NCBI RefSeq assembly: GCF_022819085.1
Contig: NZ_JALHAG010000001.1
Span: 1 to 64,000 of the forward strand
DNA length: 64,000 bases
Source of the DNA: Planococcus ruber
Lineage (GTDB): Bacteria > Bacillota > Bacilli > Bacillales_A > Planococcaceae
Reading direction: 5' to 3'
In this document: positions 51,173 through 59,980 of the stretch, piece by piece
How the letters are laid out: every line of letters starts with the position of its first letter
Position numbering within the stretch: position 1 is the first letter of the stretch
The notes under the pieces: model-generated
What the model was told of the DNA's origin: nothing
The model's database searches: none
The model's input: only the letters and a program-made list of their open reading frames with translations
Translations under genes and position numbers: made by a program

Positions 51173-51212
51173 AAACTGCCGGACGTTTAACAAACGCCCG
51201 GCAGTTTTCTTT
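51172..51212. terminator. Bidirectional terminator comF operon / SDR gene
   Basis: AAAACTGCCGG pairs with CCGGCAGTTTT (about 51172-51182 with 51198-51208), with an inner CGTTT/AAACG pairing and T-runs on both strands. Confidence 0.85.
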
Positions 51213-51916
51213 TAATGTTCATAAATCATTTTTCTGGTCATGCCGCCATCGATAGTGAGGCATTCTCCGGTGATGAAAGAGTTTTCAGGATTGGACAAGA
51301 AAAGGCAGGCGCGGGCAATATCATCGGGTTTGCCGACGCGCCCGCTCCAATGCTGCTCATGGTCGACTTTCCGGAGTGCTTCTTCTCCGGTGTGGATCCA
51401 TCCAGGGGCAATCGAATTTACCCGAATTCCCTTTTCGCTTAAAGTAGCTGCCAGCGAATGGGTCAACGCAAAAATCCCGCCCTTTGAAGCGGAGTAAAGC
51501 TCTGTATTCGGTTCTGACATAAATGCCCGTGTCGAAGCCATATTGACGATTGAACGGATATCTTCCGTCATATAGCGTGCAGCTTCACGGCTGCATATGA
51601 ATACGCTTTTTAAATTTGTATTGAGAAGCTCATCCCAGTCCTGTTCTTCAATCTCCCAGATGGAAGTGAACTTTGAAACCCCTGCGTTATTAATCAGAAT
51701 ATGAATGGCTCCGTAGTCTTTATGGATTTCTGAGAATACCTTGATGACTTCATTGAAGTTCCCGACATCGCATTTGCGGAAATCCATTCCAGGCAAATCA
51801 CTCCCTTGGATGTCGAGTCCGACGACTTTTGCTTCTTTCGTTAAAAAATGTTCTGCAATGCTTCGGCCGATGCCCTGGGAAGCACCGGTCACCACTACTG
51901 TTTTATTTGTAAACAT
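51212..51916 (-). CDS. Short-chain dehydrogenase/reductase
   Basis: A 234-residue classical SDR. The cofactor loop TGASQGIG is near the N-terminus, NNAG in the middle and the catalytic YSASKGG after a Ser-containing VNMASTRA. Asp after the second strand (VVGLDIQG) favours NAD(H). The substrate is not defined. An ATG at 51925 is also open but touches the ribosome site; GGAG is 9 nt before ATG 51916. It is monocistronic, convergent with the comF operon and divergent from hpf. Confidence 0.9.
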   Translation of the reverse strand: MFTNKTVVVTGASQGIGRSIAEHFLTKEAKVVGLDIQGSDLPGMDFRKCDVGNFNEVIKVFSEIHKDYGAIHILINNAGVSKFTSIWEIEEQDWDELLNTNLKSVFICSREAARYMTEDIRSIVNMASTRAFMSEPNTELYSASKGGIFALTHSLAATLSEKGIRVNSIAPGWIHTGEEALRKVDHEQHWSGRVGKPDDIARACLFLSNPENSFITGECLTIDGGMTRKMIYEH

Positions 51917-51973
51917 GGCTTTCATCTCCTTGTGATTTACTTTACCTGAATTTAACTTCCTTAAAACTTTTTA

Positions 51974-52000
51974 GTTTTAAGCAGGAAACTTCAGGGGATA
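51974..52000 (+). promoter_or_regulatory. Possible SigB promoter of hpf
   Basis: GTTTTA (51974-51979), 15 nt, GGGATA (51995-52000). It is near the SigB consensus, and the B. subtilis homolog yvyD is controlled by SigB and SigH. Confidence 0.5.
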
Positions 52001-52042
52001 TATAGAAATGTAAAGGTAAGCACAAAAGAAGGAGGAGTTCAT

Positions 52043-52624
52043 ATGCTTCAATACAATATCAAGGCCGACAATGTCGAAGTAACTCCGGCAGTTCGCGAGT
52101 ACATCGAAAAGAAAGTGGATAAGATTGAAAGATACTTTCCGGAAGGTACAAACGCAACTGCGATGGTTAACTTAAAAGCGCTTAATCACAGCCAAACCAA
52201 AGTGGAAATTACAATCCCTATGAAAAATCTCGTATTGCGTGCAGAAGAACGGCACGATGAACTATATGCAGCAGTAGATTTAATCATTGGCAAGCTTGAG
52301 CGCCAAATTCGAAAATACAAAACAAAAATCAACCGTAAATTCCGCGATCGCGAAGGAATGGGCATTGCGTTTGCTTCAGCTGAACAAGTGACTCAAACTT
52401 CAAATGATGCGGAAAATTCCTATACAGATGAAGACGATGAAGATTTGACAATCGTCCGTACAAAACAATTTGAACTAAAACCGATGGATGAAGAGGAAGC
52501 CGTATTGCAGATGAATATGCTTGGGCATAATTTCTTCGTCTTCACTGATGCTGAGTCGAATGAAACCAATATCGTCTACAAACGTAAAGACGGCACCTAC
52601 GGTTTGATTGAAACCAGCTCTTAA
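52043..52624 (+). CDS. hpf: Ribosome hibernation promoting factor, long form
   Basis: A 193-residue protein that joins ribosomes into inactive 100S dimers in stationary phase or stress. The N-terminal S30AE domain (about 1-100, YNIKADNVEVTPAVREYIEKK) binds the decoding centre. An acidic linker (about 115-135) leads to the C-terminal dimerisation domain (IVRTKQFELKPMDEEEAVLQM, then FVFTDAE). The long form is standard in Firmicutes. AAGGAGGAG lies upstream. It is monocistronic, with a terminator behind and a likely stress promoter ahead. Confidence 0.96.
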   Translation: MLQYNIKADNVEVTPAVREYIEKKVDKIERYFPEGTNATAMVNLKALNHSQTKVEITIPMKNLVLRAEERHDELYAAVDLIIGKLERQIRKYKTKINRKFRDREGMGIAFASAEQVTQTSNDAENSYTDEDDEDLTIVRTKQFELKPMDEEEAVLQMNMLGHNFFVFTDAESNETNIVYKRKDGTYGLIETSS

Positions 52625-52632
52625 TAATAGTC

Positions 52633-52665
52633 AAAAAGCCTCTCCTTGTGAGAGGTTTTTTTCTT
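52633..52665 (+). terminator. Terminator of hpf
   Basis: Stem AGCCTCTC/GAGAGGTT around a short loop at about 52637-52657, with a run of seven T residues. Confidence 0.85.
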
Positions 52666-52727
52666 TTTATAGGGAAAGAAACTATTTTTTTGCTCTTTAT
52701 AGCAATTTTAAGTGGCATACAGGAAGT

Positions 52728-52756
52728 TTGCACGCGGTTGTCTGCAGTGTTAAAAT
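52728..52756 (+). promoter_or_regulatory. SigA promoter of secA
   Basis: TTGCAC (52728-52733), a 17-nt spacer and TAAAAT (52751-52756). The start of transcription would be near 52763, leaving a leader of about 138 nt. Confidence 0.65.
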
Positions 52757-52788
52757 AAGTAGTGAGAATTTTTGCCAAGGACTAAGAG

Positions 52789-52877
52789 ATTTTGAATATT
52801 TTAGTCATTAAGGACTAATTCAAAATGAATAAGAATATTAAAGCAAAAGCGATCCGGCTGGACTTGTTTTAGCCGGA
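52789..52877 (+). promoter_or_regulatory. Structured 5' leader of secA with two hairpins
   Basis: The first hairpin pairs ATTTTGAA (52789-52796) with TTCAAAAT (52819-52826) and TTAGTC (52801-52806) with GACTAA (52813-52818), with a 4-nt bulge and a 6-nt loop. The second pairs TCCGGCT (52853-52859) with AGCCGGA (52871-52877), ending 24 nt before the secA start. Neither has a T-run, so they are not terminators. Confidence 0.5.
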
Positions 52878-52900
52878 CACTACGCAGGGAGCGGTTATAG

Positions 52901-55417
52901 ATGCTTGGAGTATTAAACAAAGTATTTGACCCGAACAAACGGGACTTGAAAAGATTAGAAAAAACAGCCGATCAGGTCGAAGCGCTAGCTTCAGAATATG
53001 CAGCTTTATCGGATGATGCCTTAAAAGCGAAAACCGAACTATTTATTGAACGTTCTGCTAAGGGTGAGTCATTGGACGATCTATTGCCTGAAGCCTTTGC
53101 GACGATTCGTGAAGCTTCTAAGCGCGTTTTGGGCATGTACCCATTCCGTGTTCAGATCATGGGTGCAGCTGCACTTCACGAAGGCAATATTTCCGAGATG
53201 AAAACCGGTGAAGGTAAAACATTGACTTCAACCATGGCCGTCTACTTAAATGCCATTTCGAAAAAAGGGGTTCATGTCGTAACTGTCAACGAATATTTGG
53301 CGAGCCGGGATGCCGGTGAAATGGGCCAGTTATTCGAGTGGCTTGGGCTAACGGTCGGATTGAACTTGAACAGCTTGACGAAAGATGAAAAACGCCAAGC
53401 GTATCAAGCAGATATCACATATAGCACCAATAACGAACTTGGTTTTGATTATCTTCGGGATAATATGGTGCTCTACAAAGAAGACATGGTTCAGCGTCCA
53501 TTGAATTTTGCAGTAATTGATGAAGTTGACTCCGTTTTGATCGATGAAGCGCGTACGCCGCTTATCATTTCAGGACAGGCGGCGAAAGCAGCGCAATTGT
53601 ATATGCAAGCGAATGCTTTCTCCCGGATTTTGGTGAAAGATACCGATTATACGTATGATGAAACGACAAAAGGCGTTGTGTTGACAGAAGACGGCATTGA
53701 AAAAGTGGAAAAAGCATTTAATATCGATAACTTATTCGATATTCGCCATGTCCGTTTAAACCACGCAATCAACCAATCGTTAAAAGCGCAAGTGACCATG
53801 CATAAAGACGTTGATTATGTGGTTCAAGACGGGGAAGTCGTGATTGTCGATCAGTTTACGGGCCGTTTGATGAAAGGGCGCCGCTATTCAGATGGATTGC
53901 ACCAGGCAATTGAAGCCAAAGAAGGTTTGGAAGTCCAAAACGAATCCATGACGATGGCGACTATTACATTCCAGAACTTTTTCCGTATGTACGATAAACT
54001 TTCCGGCATGACCGGTACAGCGAAAACGGAAGAAGAGGAATTCCGCAATATTTACAATATGAACGTTATTGCCATTCCGACAAATAAACCGATCATTCGT
54101 GATGACAGAGTCGATTTGATCTACGCGACCATTGCTGGAAAATATAAAGCTGTTGCTGATGATATTGCGGAGCGCCATAAAAATGGCCAGCCGGTACTAG
54201 TCGGTACGGTTGCAATTGAAACGTCGGAAATCATTTCTGATTACTTGACGAAAAAAGGCATCAAGCATTCCGTACTGAATGCGAAAAACCATGCGCATGA
54301 GGCGGAAATCATTTTGAATGCCGGCCAGAGAGGCGCAGTAACAATTGCAACAAACATGGCTGGACGCGGAACCGATATTAAACTTGGCGAAGGCGTGACC
54401 GAGGCAGGCGGTTTAGCGGTTCTGGGTACGGAACGGCATGAGTCCCGCCGTATCGACAATCAGCTCCGAGGCCGTTCTGGACGCCAAGGCGACCCGGGTG
54501 TAACGCAATTTTATCTTTCTTTGGAAGATGATTTGATGCGCCGCTTCGGATCGGATGCCATGCGCAATATGATGGGCAAACTAGGGATGGATGATTCCCA
54601 GCCGCTGCAGTCTAAAATGGTCAACCGTTCGGTTGAGTCTGCGCAAAAACGGGTTGAAGGAAATAACTTTGATGCCCGTAAACGTTTGCTTCAATATGAC
54701 GATGTTTTGCGCCAGCAGCGTGAGATTATTTACAAAGAACGGATGGAAGTTCTTGAAACCGAGAACATGCGTGCACTCGTTGAACGGATGATTGATGGTT
54801 CCATTGAACGTATGGTCCATGCACATACTTCGGAAGAGAACCCGGAAAATTGGAATTACAAATCGCTTGTAGATGTGGCTTCAGCAAACTTATTGCCTGA
54901 AAACACAATTACAGTTGAAGATTTAAAAGGAAAGACCCAAGAACAATTGATTGATTTCATCAAAGCGGAAGTTATGAAACGCTATGATGAAAAAGAAGAA
55001 GAAATGACTTCTGAACGCATGCGCGAATTTGAGAAAGTTGTTTTGCTTCGTTCAATCGATACAAAATGGATCGACCATATCGATGCAATGGACCAATTGC
55101 GCCAAGGTATTCACTTGCGTGCTTATGGCCAAAACGATCCGCTTCGTGAATACCAAAACGAAGGATTCGCGATGTTCGAGGAAATGGTCTTATCCATTGA
55201 GGAAGACGTTGCAAAATATGCCATGAAAGCGGAAATCCGCAATAATCTTGAACGTGAAGAAGTGGCAAAAGGGCAAGCAGTCAATCCGAAAGAAGATGGG
55301 CCGGCACCGAAAAAGAAAAAAGCTCCGGTACGCAACGATATGGCTGTCGGACGCAACGAACCATGCCCATGCGGCAGCGGCAAAAAGTTTAAAAACTGCC
55401 ATGGGGCAACAGTTTAA
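52901..55417 (+). CDS. secA: Preprotein translocase ATPase SecA
   Basis: The housekeeping motor that pushes secretory proteins through SecYEG. The 838-residue protein has [41 protein letters not shown] and [13 protein letters not shown]. The C-terminal zinc site [14 protein letters not shown] binds SecB-like factors or lipids and is absent from SecA2. It is the full length for Bacilli. AGGGAGCGG precedes the ATG. It is preceded by a structured leader and followed by a terminator and prfB. Confidence 0.98.
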   Translation: MLGVLNKVFDPNKRDLKRLEKTADQVEALASEYAALSDDALKAKTELFIERSAKGESLDDLLPEAFATIREASKRVLGMYPFRVQIMGAAALHEGNISEMKTGEGKTLTSTMAVYLNAISKKGVHVVTVNEYLASRDAGEMGQLFEWLGLTVGLNLNSLTKDEKRQAYQADITYSTNNELGFDYLRDNMVLYKEDMVQRPLNFAVIDEVDSVLIDEARTPLIISGQAAKAAQLYMQANAFSRILVKDTDYTYDETTKGVVLTEDGIEKVEKAFNIDNLFDIRHVRLNHAINQSLKAQVTMHKDVDYVVQDGEVVIVDQFTGRLMKGRRYSDGLHQAIEAKEGLEVQNESMTMATITFQNFFRMYDKLSGMTGTAKTEEEEFRNIYNMNVIAIPTNKPIIRDDRVDLIYATIAGKYKAVADDIAERHKNGQPVLVGTVAIETSEIISDYLTKKGIKHSVLNAKNHAHEAEIILNAGQRGAVTIATNMAGRGTDIKLGEGVTEAGGLAVLGTERHESRRIDNQLRGRSGRQGDPGVTQFYLSLEDDLMRRFGSDAMRNMMGKLGMDDSQPLQSKMVNRSVESAQKRVEGNNFDARKRLLQYDDVLRQQREIIYKERMEVLETENMRALVERMIDGSIERMVHAHTSEENPENWNYKSLVDVASANLLPENTITVEDLKGKTQEQLIDFIKAEVMKRYDEKEEEMTSERMREFEKVVLLRSIDTKWIDHIDAMDQLRQGIHLRAYGQNDPLREYQNEGFAMFEEMVLSIEEDVAKYAMKAEIRNNLEREEVAKGQAVNPKEDGPAPKKKKAPVRNDMAVGRNEPCPCGSGKKFKNCHGATV

Positions 55418-55475
55418 AAGCGGCCTCTGATTCAAAAAAGCCGTTAAAATGAAATAAATAAAAGCAAGCCACAGG

Positions 55476-55507
55476 ACCGAAGAGCATCTGCTCTTCGGTG
55501 TTATTTT
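55476..55507 (+). terminator. Terminator between secA and prfB
   Basis: ACCGAAGAGC (55476-55485) pairs with GCTCTTCGGT (55490-55499), loop ATCT, followed by GTTATTTTG. The T-run is short, so some read-through into prfB is possible. Confidence 0.75.
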
Positions 55508-55522
55508 GAGGAGGAACACATA

Positions 55523-56627
55523 ATGATGGAATTAGCAGACATCCGAAACGAACTTGATAAATCAGCCAGCAAACTGGCGGACTTTAGGGGGTCTCTTTGA
55601 CTTAGAAAACAAAGAAGCCAGAATCCAGGAATTGGATGAAATGATGCTGGATCCGAACTTTTGGAACGATCAAGAGTCGGCACAAACGGTCATTTCGGAA
55701 TTGAACGGATTGAAAGATATTGTGAATACGTATCATCGTTTTACGGAAACCCAGGAAAATTTAGAAATGACGCTGGAATTGCTTCGTGAAGAAAACGACG
55801 AAGAACTGCACGAAGAAATCAGTGAAGAAATGCAAACCTTTAAAAAAGAACTAGGGGACTACGAATTAACGATGCTGTTAAGTGAACCCTATGATAAAAA
55901 TAATGCTATTTTAGAATTGCATCCAGGTGCAGGCGGCACGGAGTCGCAGGATTGGTGTTCGATGCTTCTGCGCATGTATACGCGCTGGGCGGAAAAACGC
56001 GGGTTTAAAGTTGAAACGCTTGATTACTTGGCGGGAGATGAAGCTGGCGTAAAATCTGTCACATTGGGCATTAAAGGGCACAATGCATACGGCTACTTGA
56101 AAGCGGAAAAAGGCGTTCACCGCTTAGTCCGCATTTCTCCATTCGATTCTTCTGGCCGCCGCCATACTTCATTTGTATCGTGTGAAGTCATGCCGGAATT
56201 CACCGGGGAAATCGAAATCGATATCCGGACGGAAGATTTGAAAATTGATACGTACCGGGCGAGCGGCGCCGGCGGACAGCACATCAACACGACCGATTCT
56301 GCCGTTCGAATCACTCACTTGCCGACAGGGGCAGTAGTGACTTGCCAACAAGAACGCTCTCAGATCAAAAACCGCGAAAAAGCGATGCAGATGCTGAAAG
56401 CTAAACTCTATGCATTGAAAATCCAAGAACAGGAAGCCGAGCTTCTTGAAATTCGTGGAGAACAAAAAGAAATCGGCTGGGGCAGCCAAATTCGCTCTTA
56501 CGTGTTCCACCCGTATTCGATGGTAAAAGACCACCGCACAAATTACGAAACCGGGAATCTGCAAGCTGTGATGGATGGAGATATCGACGGCTTCATCAAC
56601 TCGTTGCTGCGTTCGAAGATGCAGTAA
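55523..56627 (+). CDS. prfB: Peptide chain release factor 2, expressed by programmed +1 frameshift
   Basis: Ends translation at UGA and UAA codons. A first frame of 25 codons from ATG 55523 ends at an in-frame TGA (55598-55600). The ribosome then shifts +1 (CTT TGA C) and goes on to 56627, giving about 367 residues. The GGQ tripeptide in [22 protein letters not shown] enters the peptidyl-transferase centre. The recognition region around [13 protein letters not shown] carries the SPF motif of RF2. GAGGAGGA precedes the start. The broken frame is the normal autoregulatory form, not a pseudogene. Confidence 0.97.
55586..55601 (+). promoter_or_regulatory. Programmed +1 frameshift site of prfB
   Basis: An internal Shine-Dalgarno-like AGGGGG (55586-55591), 3 nt spacing, then CTT TGA C (55595-55601). 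This is the classic RF2 arrangement: low RF2 lets the ribosome pause at UGA and slip forward one base. Confidence 0.97.
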
Positions 56628-56662
56628 GAAAAGCGGAGGTGGCCGGTTAGCCGCGACAAATA
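56628..56662 (+). repeat. Truncated copy of the dispersed GC-rich repeat
   Basis: Starts directly after the prfB stop with AGAAAAGCGGAGGTGGCC and GGTTAGCCGCGACAA, matching the head of the 12.5-kb units, then stops after about 35 bp. Confidence 0.75.
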
Positions 56663-56719
56663 ATAATCCCGAGACCGAGCAGATTCGGTTAATTTAAGAA
56701 AGTATCCTCCTATTATAAT

Positions 56720-56758
56720 AAGGCCTCGATAACGCTTAGCGCTGTCGAGGCCTTTCTC
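56720..56758 (+). terminator. Terminator of prfB
   Basis: AAGGCCTCGA (56720-56729) pairs with TCGAGGCCTT (56745-56754), and an inner AGCG/CGCT pairing is possible. TCTCTTT follows. Confidence 0.85.
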
Positions 56759-56847
56759 TTTATCTTGATGAAGTTCACAAGTAGCTGGAGCTTTGATATA
56801 CTCTGACAGGGTTGAACTCAAGATTAGGCAGGAATGAGGAAAGTTGA

Positions 56848-57720
56848 ATGGGGAAAAAAAATCAGCGAATAAGAAAAGAGCCGCATCCGGTTCTTAGTGT
56901 AATTTTAGAATACGCCAGTGTCATTTTGGGCTCGGCAATCGTAGCGATTTCATTTAATGTATTTTTGCTGCCGAATGAAGTGGCTTCGGGCGGTGTCAGT
57001 GGAATCAGTACCATTTTAAAAGGTGTCTTTGATTGGAAGCCCGCCTTTGTGCAATGGGCTTTTAATATTCCGCTCTTTATCGCAGGTGTCATACTGCTCG
57101 GCAAGAACTTCGGAATCAAAACAGCAGTGGGAACGGTATTTCTTCCTTTTGTCGTGTTTATGACAGAATCGTGGGAACCTTGGACGATGAATCCCTTGCT
57201 CGGTTCTTTGTTCGGCGGAATTATGGTAGGGCTTGGGCTCGGAATCGTCTTTCGCGGACAAGCGTCTACAGGAGGGACGGATCTGGCTGCACAAATCATC
57301 ACCAAATATACGGGGCTGACGCTCGGGACAAGCGTAGCGTTAATCGATGGAATGATTGTTTTAGCAGCTGCTTTAGTGTTCGATATCGAAAAAGGGTTGT
57401 ACGCCTTGATCGGATTGTACGTAACGACCAAAACGATCGATTTGGTCCAAGTCGGATTTGGCCGATCGAAATTGGTTTACATCATTACGAACAAGCAGGC
57501 GGAAATCCGCGATGCAATTTATGAAGAAATCGACCGGGGCGTTACGAAGCTATCGGCTACAGGCGGCTATACCGAAGCTGAAAAGCCAATGATTATGGTT
57601 GTCGTTCATCAGACGGAATTTACGCGGTTGAAGAACTTGGTGAAAATTATTGACCCGTCCGCCTTTGTTATCGTATCGGATGCTGTAGAGGTGCTTGGGG
57701 AAGGTTTCAAACGCGCATAA
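56848..57720 (+). CDS. YitT family membrane protein (YvjA)
   Basis: A 290-residue protein. The first ~200 residues hold five or six membrane helices of the YitT domain (NVFLLPNEVASGGVSGIS, FRGQASTGGTDLAAQII). The last ~80 residues are the cytoplasmic DUF2179 domain (ITNKQAEIRDAIYEEIDRGVT). Transport is often presumed but the substrate is unknown. It corresponds to yvjA between prfB and cccB in B. subtilis. Its start is ATG 56848 with GAGGAAAG upstream. Confidence 0.88.
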   Translation: MGKKNQRIRKEPHPVLSVILEYASVILGSAIVAISFNVFLLPNEVASGGVSGISTILKGVFDWKPAFVQWAFNIPLFIAGVILLGKNFGIKTAVGTVFLPFVVFMTESWEPWTMNPLLGSLFGGIMVGLGLGIVFRGQASTGGTDLAAQIITKYTGLTLGTSVALIDGMIVLAAALVFDIEKGLYALIGLYVTTKTIDLVQVGFGRSKLVYIITNKQAEIRDAIYEEIDRGVTKLSATGGYTEAEKPMIMVVVHQTEFTRLKNLVKIIDPSAFVIVSDAVEVLGEGFKRA

Positions 57721-57768
57721 CTTTGGTATACTCTAATAGGTAGGCAAAAACGAGAGGAGGGACCCAGC

Positions 57769-58101
57769 ATGAAGAAACAGCTAATGGCTTTATTATTCGG
57801 TTCAGCGCTAGTGCTTGGTGCATGCGGCGGGGGCGATGATTCAGCAGATGCGCCAGATAGCGGCGGTTCAGATGACTCATCGATAGACCCGGAGCAAGTG
57901 GTACAGCAAAATTGCATTTCGTGCCACGGTGAAAACCTGGAAGGTGCAGGCAATTTTCCATCTTTGAATGATGTCGGTTCCCGATTATCAGAAGAAGAAA
58001 TTCGTGATGTCATTGATAATGGACGAGGAGCAATGCCTCCAGATATCATTGAAGGCGAAGAAGCAGATGCAGTAGCCCAATGGTTATCCGAGAAGAAGTA
58101 A
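57769..58101 (+). CDS. cccB: Cytochrome c-551, membrane lipoprotein
   Basis: A 110-residue electron carrier outside the membrane. Its lipobox LGAC gives lipidated Cys19. After a Gly/Asp/Ser-rich linker comes the haem site CISCH (Cys49, Cys52, His53). Met89 in GAMPP should be the second iron ligand. Length and layout match Bacillus CccB, which feeds electrons to a cytochrome c oxidase. GAGAGGAGG precedes the ATG, and a terminator overlaps the stop. Confidence 0.95.
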   Translation: MKKQLMALLFGSALVLGACGGGDDSADAPDSGGSDDSSIDPEQVVQQNCISCHGENLEGAGNFPSLNDVGSRLSEEEIRDVIDNGRGAMPPDIIEGEEADAVAQWLSEKK

Positions 58102-58126
58102 ACCGGCTGAATAGCCGGTTTTTTCT
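58101..58126 (+). terminator. Terminator of cccB
   Basis: AACCGGCT (58101-58108) pairs with AGCCGGTT (58113-58120), loop GAAT, T-run. Confidence 0.88.
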
Positions 58127-58296
58127 ATTTCACAAAAATGTCATAAATTCAGTTTAGTGAAAAAATGCGCTAAAATAGAGTAAAATGATACTAATTTGAT
58201 GTTTAATTTTAGAAAAAGACATTACTATTTATCTATAAAATATTTCATATTGAATTTTAATTGATACATAAATGTAATAAAAAAAGAGGTTTAAGG

Positions 58297-58305
58297 TGTT
58301 ATAAT
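58297..58305 (+). promoter_or_regulatory. Extended -10 promoter of ftsEX
   Basis: TGT followed by TATAAT (58300-58305), 70 bp before ftsE, with no good -35. The 58127-58290 stretch is AT-rich; a second possible promoter TTCAGT-17-TAAAAT is near 58150-58178. Confidence 0.45.
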
Positions 58306-58374
58306 GATTCTGCTAGAAATTTTCATGGAACTCAAGATTTACGGAAACTCTTAATATATATAGGTGGTTAGTAA

Positions 58375-59061
58375 ATGATTCAAATGAAAAATGTCTACAA
58401 AAAGTATTCGAACGGCATTGTGGCACTCAACGGAATGAATGTTGAGATCGACCAAGGCGAATTCGTATATGTAGTAGGTCCGAGTGGAGCGGGGAAATCG
58501 ACATTTATCAAGATGATGTATCGGGAAGAACGCCCAACCTCAGGTCAAATGTTCGTAGACGGCATTGATATCGCTACATTAAAGAACTCTAAAGTACCGT
58601 TGCTTCGCCGCCAAATCGGCGTCGTCTTCCAGGATTTTAAATTGCTTCCTAAACTGAACGTTTACGAAAACGTAGCGTTTGCGCTGGAAGTAATAGAAGA
58701 AAAACCGGAAGAGATCCGCAAGCGCGTATTGAAAGTCTTGGATTTAGTAGGATTAAAACATAAAGCACGCATGTTCCCGACGGAATTATCGGGTGGGGAG
58801 CAGCAGCGGGTATCCATCGCACGTTCGATCGTCAATAAACCGAAAGTGGTTATTGCAGATGAGCCTACTGGAAACTTAGATCCGGAAACTTCATGGGACA
58901 TCATGAGATTGTTTGAACAGATCAATAAAAGCGGAACAACGATCTTGATGGCAACCCACAACCGGGAAATTGTAAACTCAATGAGACATCGCGTTATCGC
59001 CATTGAAGGCGGATTGATCGTAAGAGACGTAGCCGGAGGTGATTACGGCTATGAAGGCTAG
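58375..59061 (+). CDS. ftsE: Cell-division ABC ATPase FtsE
   Basis: A 228-residue ATPase that powers FtsX to switch on peptidoglycan hydrolases at the wall. Walker A is GPSGAGKS, the signature LSGGEQQRVSIAR, Walker B VVIADEPTGNLDPE, and FQDFKLLPKLNVYENV is the FtsE-type Q-loop region. GGTGG precedes the ATG. It overlaps ftsX by 11 bp, and a LytM-type hydrolase follows, the expected partner. Confidence 0.97.
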   Translation: MIQMKNVYKKYSNGIVALNGMNVEIDQGEFVYVVGPSGAGKSTFIKMMYREERPTSGQMFVDGIDIATLKNSKVPLLRRQIGVVFQDFKLLPKLNVYENVAFALEVIEEKPEEIRKRVLKVLDLVGLKHKARMFPTELSGGEQQRVSIARSIVNKPKVVIADEPTGNLDPETSWDIMRLFEQINKSGTTILMATHNREIVNSMRHRVIAIEGGLIVRDVAGGDYGYEG

Positions 59062-59935
59062 AACATTAGGGCGCCATTTCCGTGAAAGCCTGAAAAGCCT
59101 TGGACGGAATGGCTGGATGACTTTTGCATCAGTCAGTGCAGTAACCGTCACGTTATTGCTTGTCGGTGTTTTTGTTTTGATTATGATGAACTTAAACAAA
59201 ATAGCTGATGATGTAGAAAATGATGTGGAAATGAAAGTATTTATCGCGTTGGAAACTGGTCAAGAAGATATTGACCGGCTTGAAAATGAAATCAGTGTAT
59301 TGCCGGGGGTCGAATCAGTAGACTTCTCTACTAAAGAGGAAGAATTGACGGACCTCATCCTTAACTTCGGAGATGATTTTAGCCTTTACGAACAAAACAA
59401 CCCGTTGTTTGATGTTTTTTACGTAAAATCTATTGATCCGCAGCAGACTGAAAAGGTTGCAGGCGAAATCTCCAAAATCGATCAAATCGAAAAAGTGGAA
59501 TTTGGAGCCGGCAAGATTGAAAAACTGTTCAATGTCTTGAATACCGGCCGCAATGTTGGACTGGTACTAATTCTTGCATTGCTTTTTACAGCCATGTTCT
59601 TAATTTCCAACACGATCCGGATCACAATTGTTGCAAGACGCCATGAAATCGAAATTATGAAATTAGTGGGCGCGACAAACTGGTTTGTACGAATTCCCTT
59701 CATATTAGAAGGCATGTGGCTTGGATTGCTTGGCTCGATCATCCCGATTGGCCTCGTAGCCGCTCTATACTATAACGTTACAGTTTATGCAGAACCAAGA
59801 TTAAAAAATGAAATCTTCCAGCTATTGGAATTCTCGCCATTTATCTATCAAGTGAGCGCGTTGATTCTATTGATGGGCATATTCATAGGAGTTTGGGGAA
59901 GCTTTATGTCAATACGTAAATTCTTGCGTGTTTAA
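59051..59935 (+). CDS. ftsX: Cell-division ABC membrane protein FtsX
   Basis: A 294-residue membrane protein with four helices. The first follows a cytoplasmic start (RHFRESLKSLGRNGWMTFASV), then a ~110-residue extracellular loop (about 50-165) that contacts the hydrolase, then three helices near the end with the FtsX core LKLVGATNWFVRIPFILEG-like stretch (MKLVGATNWFVR). ATG 59051 is used; the GTG codons at 59039-59043 lie in the ribosome site GGAGGTG. Confidence 0.96.
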   Translation: MKARTLGRHFRESLKSLGRNGWMTFASVSAVTVTLLLVGVFVLIMMNLNKIADDVENDVEMKVFIALETGQEDIDRLENEISVLPGVESVDFSTKEEELTDLILNFGDDFSLYEQNNPLFDVFYVKSIDPQQTEKVAGEISKIDQIEKVEFGAGKIEKLFNVLNTGRNVGLVLILALLFTAMFLISNTIRITIVARRHEIEIMKLVGATNWFVRIPFILEGMWLGLLGSIIPIGLVAALYYNVTVYAEPRLKNEIFQLLEFSPFIYQVSALILLMGIFIGVWGSFMSIRKFLRV

Positions 59936-59980
59936 GACAGAGAGAAAAGAACGTAAATCCGAAAGGGGAACACGAACTTG

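Noticed and set aside
55554-56627. prfB as a gene starting at 55554, or as a pseudogene because of an in-frame stop
   Set aside because: The internal Shine-Dalgarno and CTT-TGA-C signal show regulated frameshifting from a start at 55523.
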